From Aquatica leii (lineage: Eukaryota; Arthropoda; Insecta; Coleoptera; Lampyridae): a stretch of 64,000 nt of DNA. Of this stretch, positions 62,699-64,000 are shown one piece after another. The stretch spans positions 2,506,001 to 2,570,000 of the forward strand of contig CM069435.1 of the NCBI GenBank assembly GCA_035610365.1, read 5' to 3'. The notes beneath the pieces are model-generated. The model saw nothing but the letters and a program-made list of their open reading frames with translations. It did not search any database and was not told the origin of the DNA. A program made the position numbers and the translations under genes. Within the stretch, counting starts at the first letter, position 1. Each line of letters begins with the position of its first letter.

Positions 62699-62992
62699 AT
62701 TTTAAATTGTTAATTTATAATATTGATATGTGACAGGTTTCACAATTTTAGCGGACCAATTAGAAGCATTTATATTTTATACGGCTACTTATCTGACCCA
62801 TTACCAAGGGTATAAGATATTCGACGTTTATACTGACAGTTATTCTACCTGATATCTATCCGAGTTTTGTAAAAGCGATTTTCTCGGCTTATACTTGGAA
62901 TAGCGTTATACGTGGTTTAACTGTGCTTTGTAAAAGCGGCCCTAAGTAATAGTATTTTTCACAGAGTTCGTATAAAACATTTATTCAAAAAT

Positions 62993-63412
62993 TTGATCAA
63001 TTTTCCTATTAATAATAAAATGGTTTTTAGATCTCTTCCATACTTTGGTCACTGTTTTCAATTTCTGCAAAAACTTTTTAAAAAACATAATATCAACATT
63101 TCATTTTCGACACATAACACACTTAAATTATTTTTAGTTAATAATAAAGATCAAATACCAATTTTACATAAATCTGGAGTGTATAAACTTGCTTGTTCTT
63201 TTTGCAATTCTTCATATATTGGTCAAACAGGTAGAAAATTGAAAACTAGACTAAATGAACATTTACATTTAATAAATAGATATTTAAATACAAATATTTA
63301 TAACACTAATTCTGCTTTTGCCAACCATATTTTATGTTCAGGGCATTCATTTTCTTCAGATTTGAATATCAAAATTTTACATGTATGTAATAAAGGATCT
63401 CTTCTTAATTAA
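62993..63412 (+). CDS. Penelope-like GIY-YIG endonuclease domain (C-terminal part)
   Basis: The open frame of 139 codons is the continuation of the RT protein beyond the Harbinger insertion; the frame before the first ATG is already open, so 62,993 is not a true start. It contains LPYFGHCFQFLQKLFKKH and then the nuclease: SGVYKLACSFCNSSYIGQTG, RKLKTRLNEHLHLINR. The GVY and YIG core motifs, the Arg after GQTG and the R..EH region are all visible, with a paired CSFC just before YIG as is typical for Penelope endonucleases, and CSGHSF further on. It ends in a stop at 63,410-63,412, followed by readable codons (LETLKINRISNN), so the natural terminus may be a little later. Confidence 0.85.
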   Translation: MINFPINNKMVFRSLPYFGHCFQFLQKLFKKHNINISFSTHNTLKLFLVNNKDQIPILHKSGVYKLACSFCNSSYIGQTGRKLKTRLNEHLHLINRYLNTNIYNTNSAFANHILCSGHSFSSDLNIKILHVCNKGSLLN

Positions 63413-63711
63413 TTAGAGACTCTTAAAATTAATAGAATTTCTAACAATGATTCTATAAATTGTCTAAATGAAATGTTAAATTTAAATCCCTCAATTCTTC
63501 TCACTTCAAAATTATAGTTTTATTCTTTTCATTTTTGTATTCTTTTGATATTTTTCTATTTTCTTTATTTGAATTAATTTTTTAAATATAGTAGACTGTA
63601 TTAAATTGTCAAATACGTTTAATGGACATTAATTTATAATTTATTAACTATTTTATTTGGTTAGTATTCTTTATTTATATTCCAATGTTTTAATTTTAGT
63701 TTTTAGTTAAA

Positions 63712-63740
63712 CTGACGATGCTAATTGTTATTAGCGAAAC
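63712..63740 (+). other. Hammerhead-like stem-loop in the Penelope-like 3' region
   Basis: CTGACGA, then a perfect 6-bp stem GCTAAT/ATTAGC with a TGTT loop, then CGAAAC and the palindrome ACATGT. This is the order of the hammerhead ribozyme core (CUGANGA, helix II, GAAA, helix III). Hammerhead motifs are established in Penelope-like elements. One unpaired U after CUGACGA and the lack of an obvious cleavage-site strand keep the call tentative. Confidence 0.5.
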
Positions 63741-63815
63741 ATGTATAATTTCTTCAAATAGAATATTAAAAAATACAGAATACTGTGGAGAAGACTTTAA
63801 GAATAATAAAATATT

Positions 63816-64000
63816 ATTGTAATAAAATGTTATCTTTTAAGGAAAATTTCACTGTACAATGTACAAAGTTGAGAGTAAATTAGCGCAATAAGAACTAATC
63901 AATTGTTTACTTTCAAAAATTAAAGGGGCTGTCCCATCTGGTTTTTGCGTTTTCTAATGTAATAATGTGTGTAGAATAAATACAATGGAATTATAAAAAT
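63816..64000. repeat. Diverged ~170-bp tandem array, right part
   Basis: TGTAATAAAATGTTATCTTT, AAGGAAAATTTC, AGCGCAATAAGAACTAATCA and TGTGTAGAATAAATACAATG match units of the array left of 59,165. The array therefore continues past the window edge and was split by the Penelope-like insertion. Confidence 0.8.

Larger units (their letters stand above)
60341..62942. mobile_element. Complete PIF/Harbinger DNA transposon, 2602 bp
   Basis: Both ends read inward start GGGCCGCTTTTACAAAGC, perfect over 18 bp and related for about 20 bp more. A TAA duplication flanks it at 60,338-60,340 and 62,943-62,945, the 3-bp TWA target of PIF/Harbinger. Inner copies of CGCTTTTACAAA lie near 60,423 and, inverted, near 62,868, probably transposase binding sites. 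Two genes point toward each other: the transposase on + and a Myb/SANT-like protein on -, the standard Harbinger pair, 26 bp apart at their stops. Confidence 0.95.
59172..63815 (+). mobile_element. Penelope-like retroelement with inverted ends, split by a Harbinger
   Basis: Coding parts on the + strand are RT (59,490-60,305) and a GIY-YIG endonuclease (62,993-63,412). The left flank 59,172-59,400 is an inverted, internally deleted copy of the element's own 3' end: TGGAGAAGACTTT with GAATAATAAAATATT at 63,770-63,815, and the stretch 63,400-63,555. The RT N-terminus is missing, so the element is 5'-truncated with an inverted 3' copy attached, a structure known for Penelope-like elements. It is inserted in the ~170-bp array. 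Confidence 0.85.

Overview
The window is a transposon- and satellite-dominated piece of a eukaryotic nuclear genome, strongly AT-rich apart from its first 11.3 kb. Spliceosomal introns, Penelope-like, PIF/Harbinger, Tigger, piggyBac and Ty3/gypsy elements, and one insect-like ethanolamine-phosphate cytidylyltransferase exon suggest an arthropod, most probably an insect. I cannot name the order or species. Almost no single-copy host coding sequence is present.

Layout. 1-9.45 kb: a simple satellite of GACCA-type 6- and 7-mers whose + strand has essentially no T. 9.45-11.34 kb: a 44/45-bp minisatellite that looks like a derivative of the GACCA repeat joined to a TTTTAGGTTTAG segment. 11.34-15.1 kb: AT-rich DNA with a diverged tandem duplication that carries a small palindromic MITE, then a Ty3/gypsy gag remnant and LTR. 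15.1-31.0 kb: about 47 copies of a 329-bp satellite with dimeric and trimeric higher-order repeats. 31.0-36.0 kb: interleaved fragments of that satellite, a 442-bp repeat unit, two Penelope-like fragments and a second, internally deleted gypsy element. 36.9-37.4 kb: a hAT-type MITE with a perfect 8-bp target duplication. 37.8-40.8 kb: seven tandem copies of the 442-bp unit. 42.0-48.2 kb: decayed piggyBac and pogo-like transposases, then a 3.5-kb inverted-repeat element that has a Tigger transposon inside it.

49.5-50.3 kb: the last coding exon of PCYT2/Pect on the - strand, the only clear host gene. No upstream exon is visible, so the roughly 13.7 kb to the right is either a long transposon-filled intron or a sign that the gene is fragmentary. 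That stretch holds a hAT-like MITE, a 2.57-kb element with CACTG termini encoding a widespread but poorly described arthropod protein (a candidate CMC-type DDE transposase), a Tc1-like relic, and a diverged ~170-bp tandem array. At the right end a Penelope-like element sits in the array and is itself interrupted by a complete 2.6-kb PIF/Harbinger element. The Harbinger has both of its usual genes: a transposase that appears open once a 49-bp intron is removed, and a Myb/SANT-like protein with a clean 100-bp intron and one frame break.

The genes do not form a pathway. The window reads as pericentromeric-type heterochromatin in which tandem arrays are seeded from, and invaded by, mobile elements. 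Coordinates of decayed elements are approximate. Family calls rest on motifs read by eye, not on database searches.
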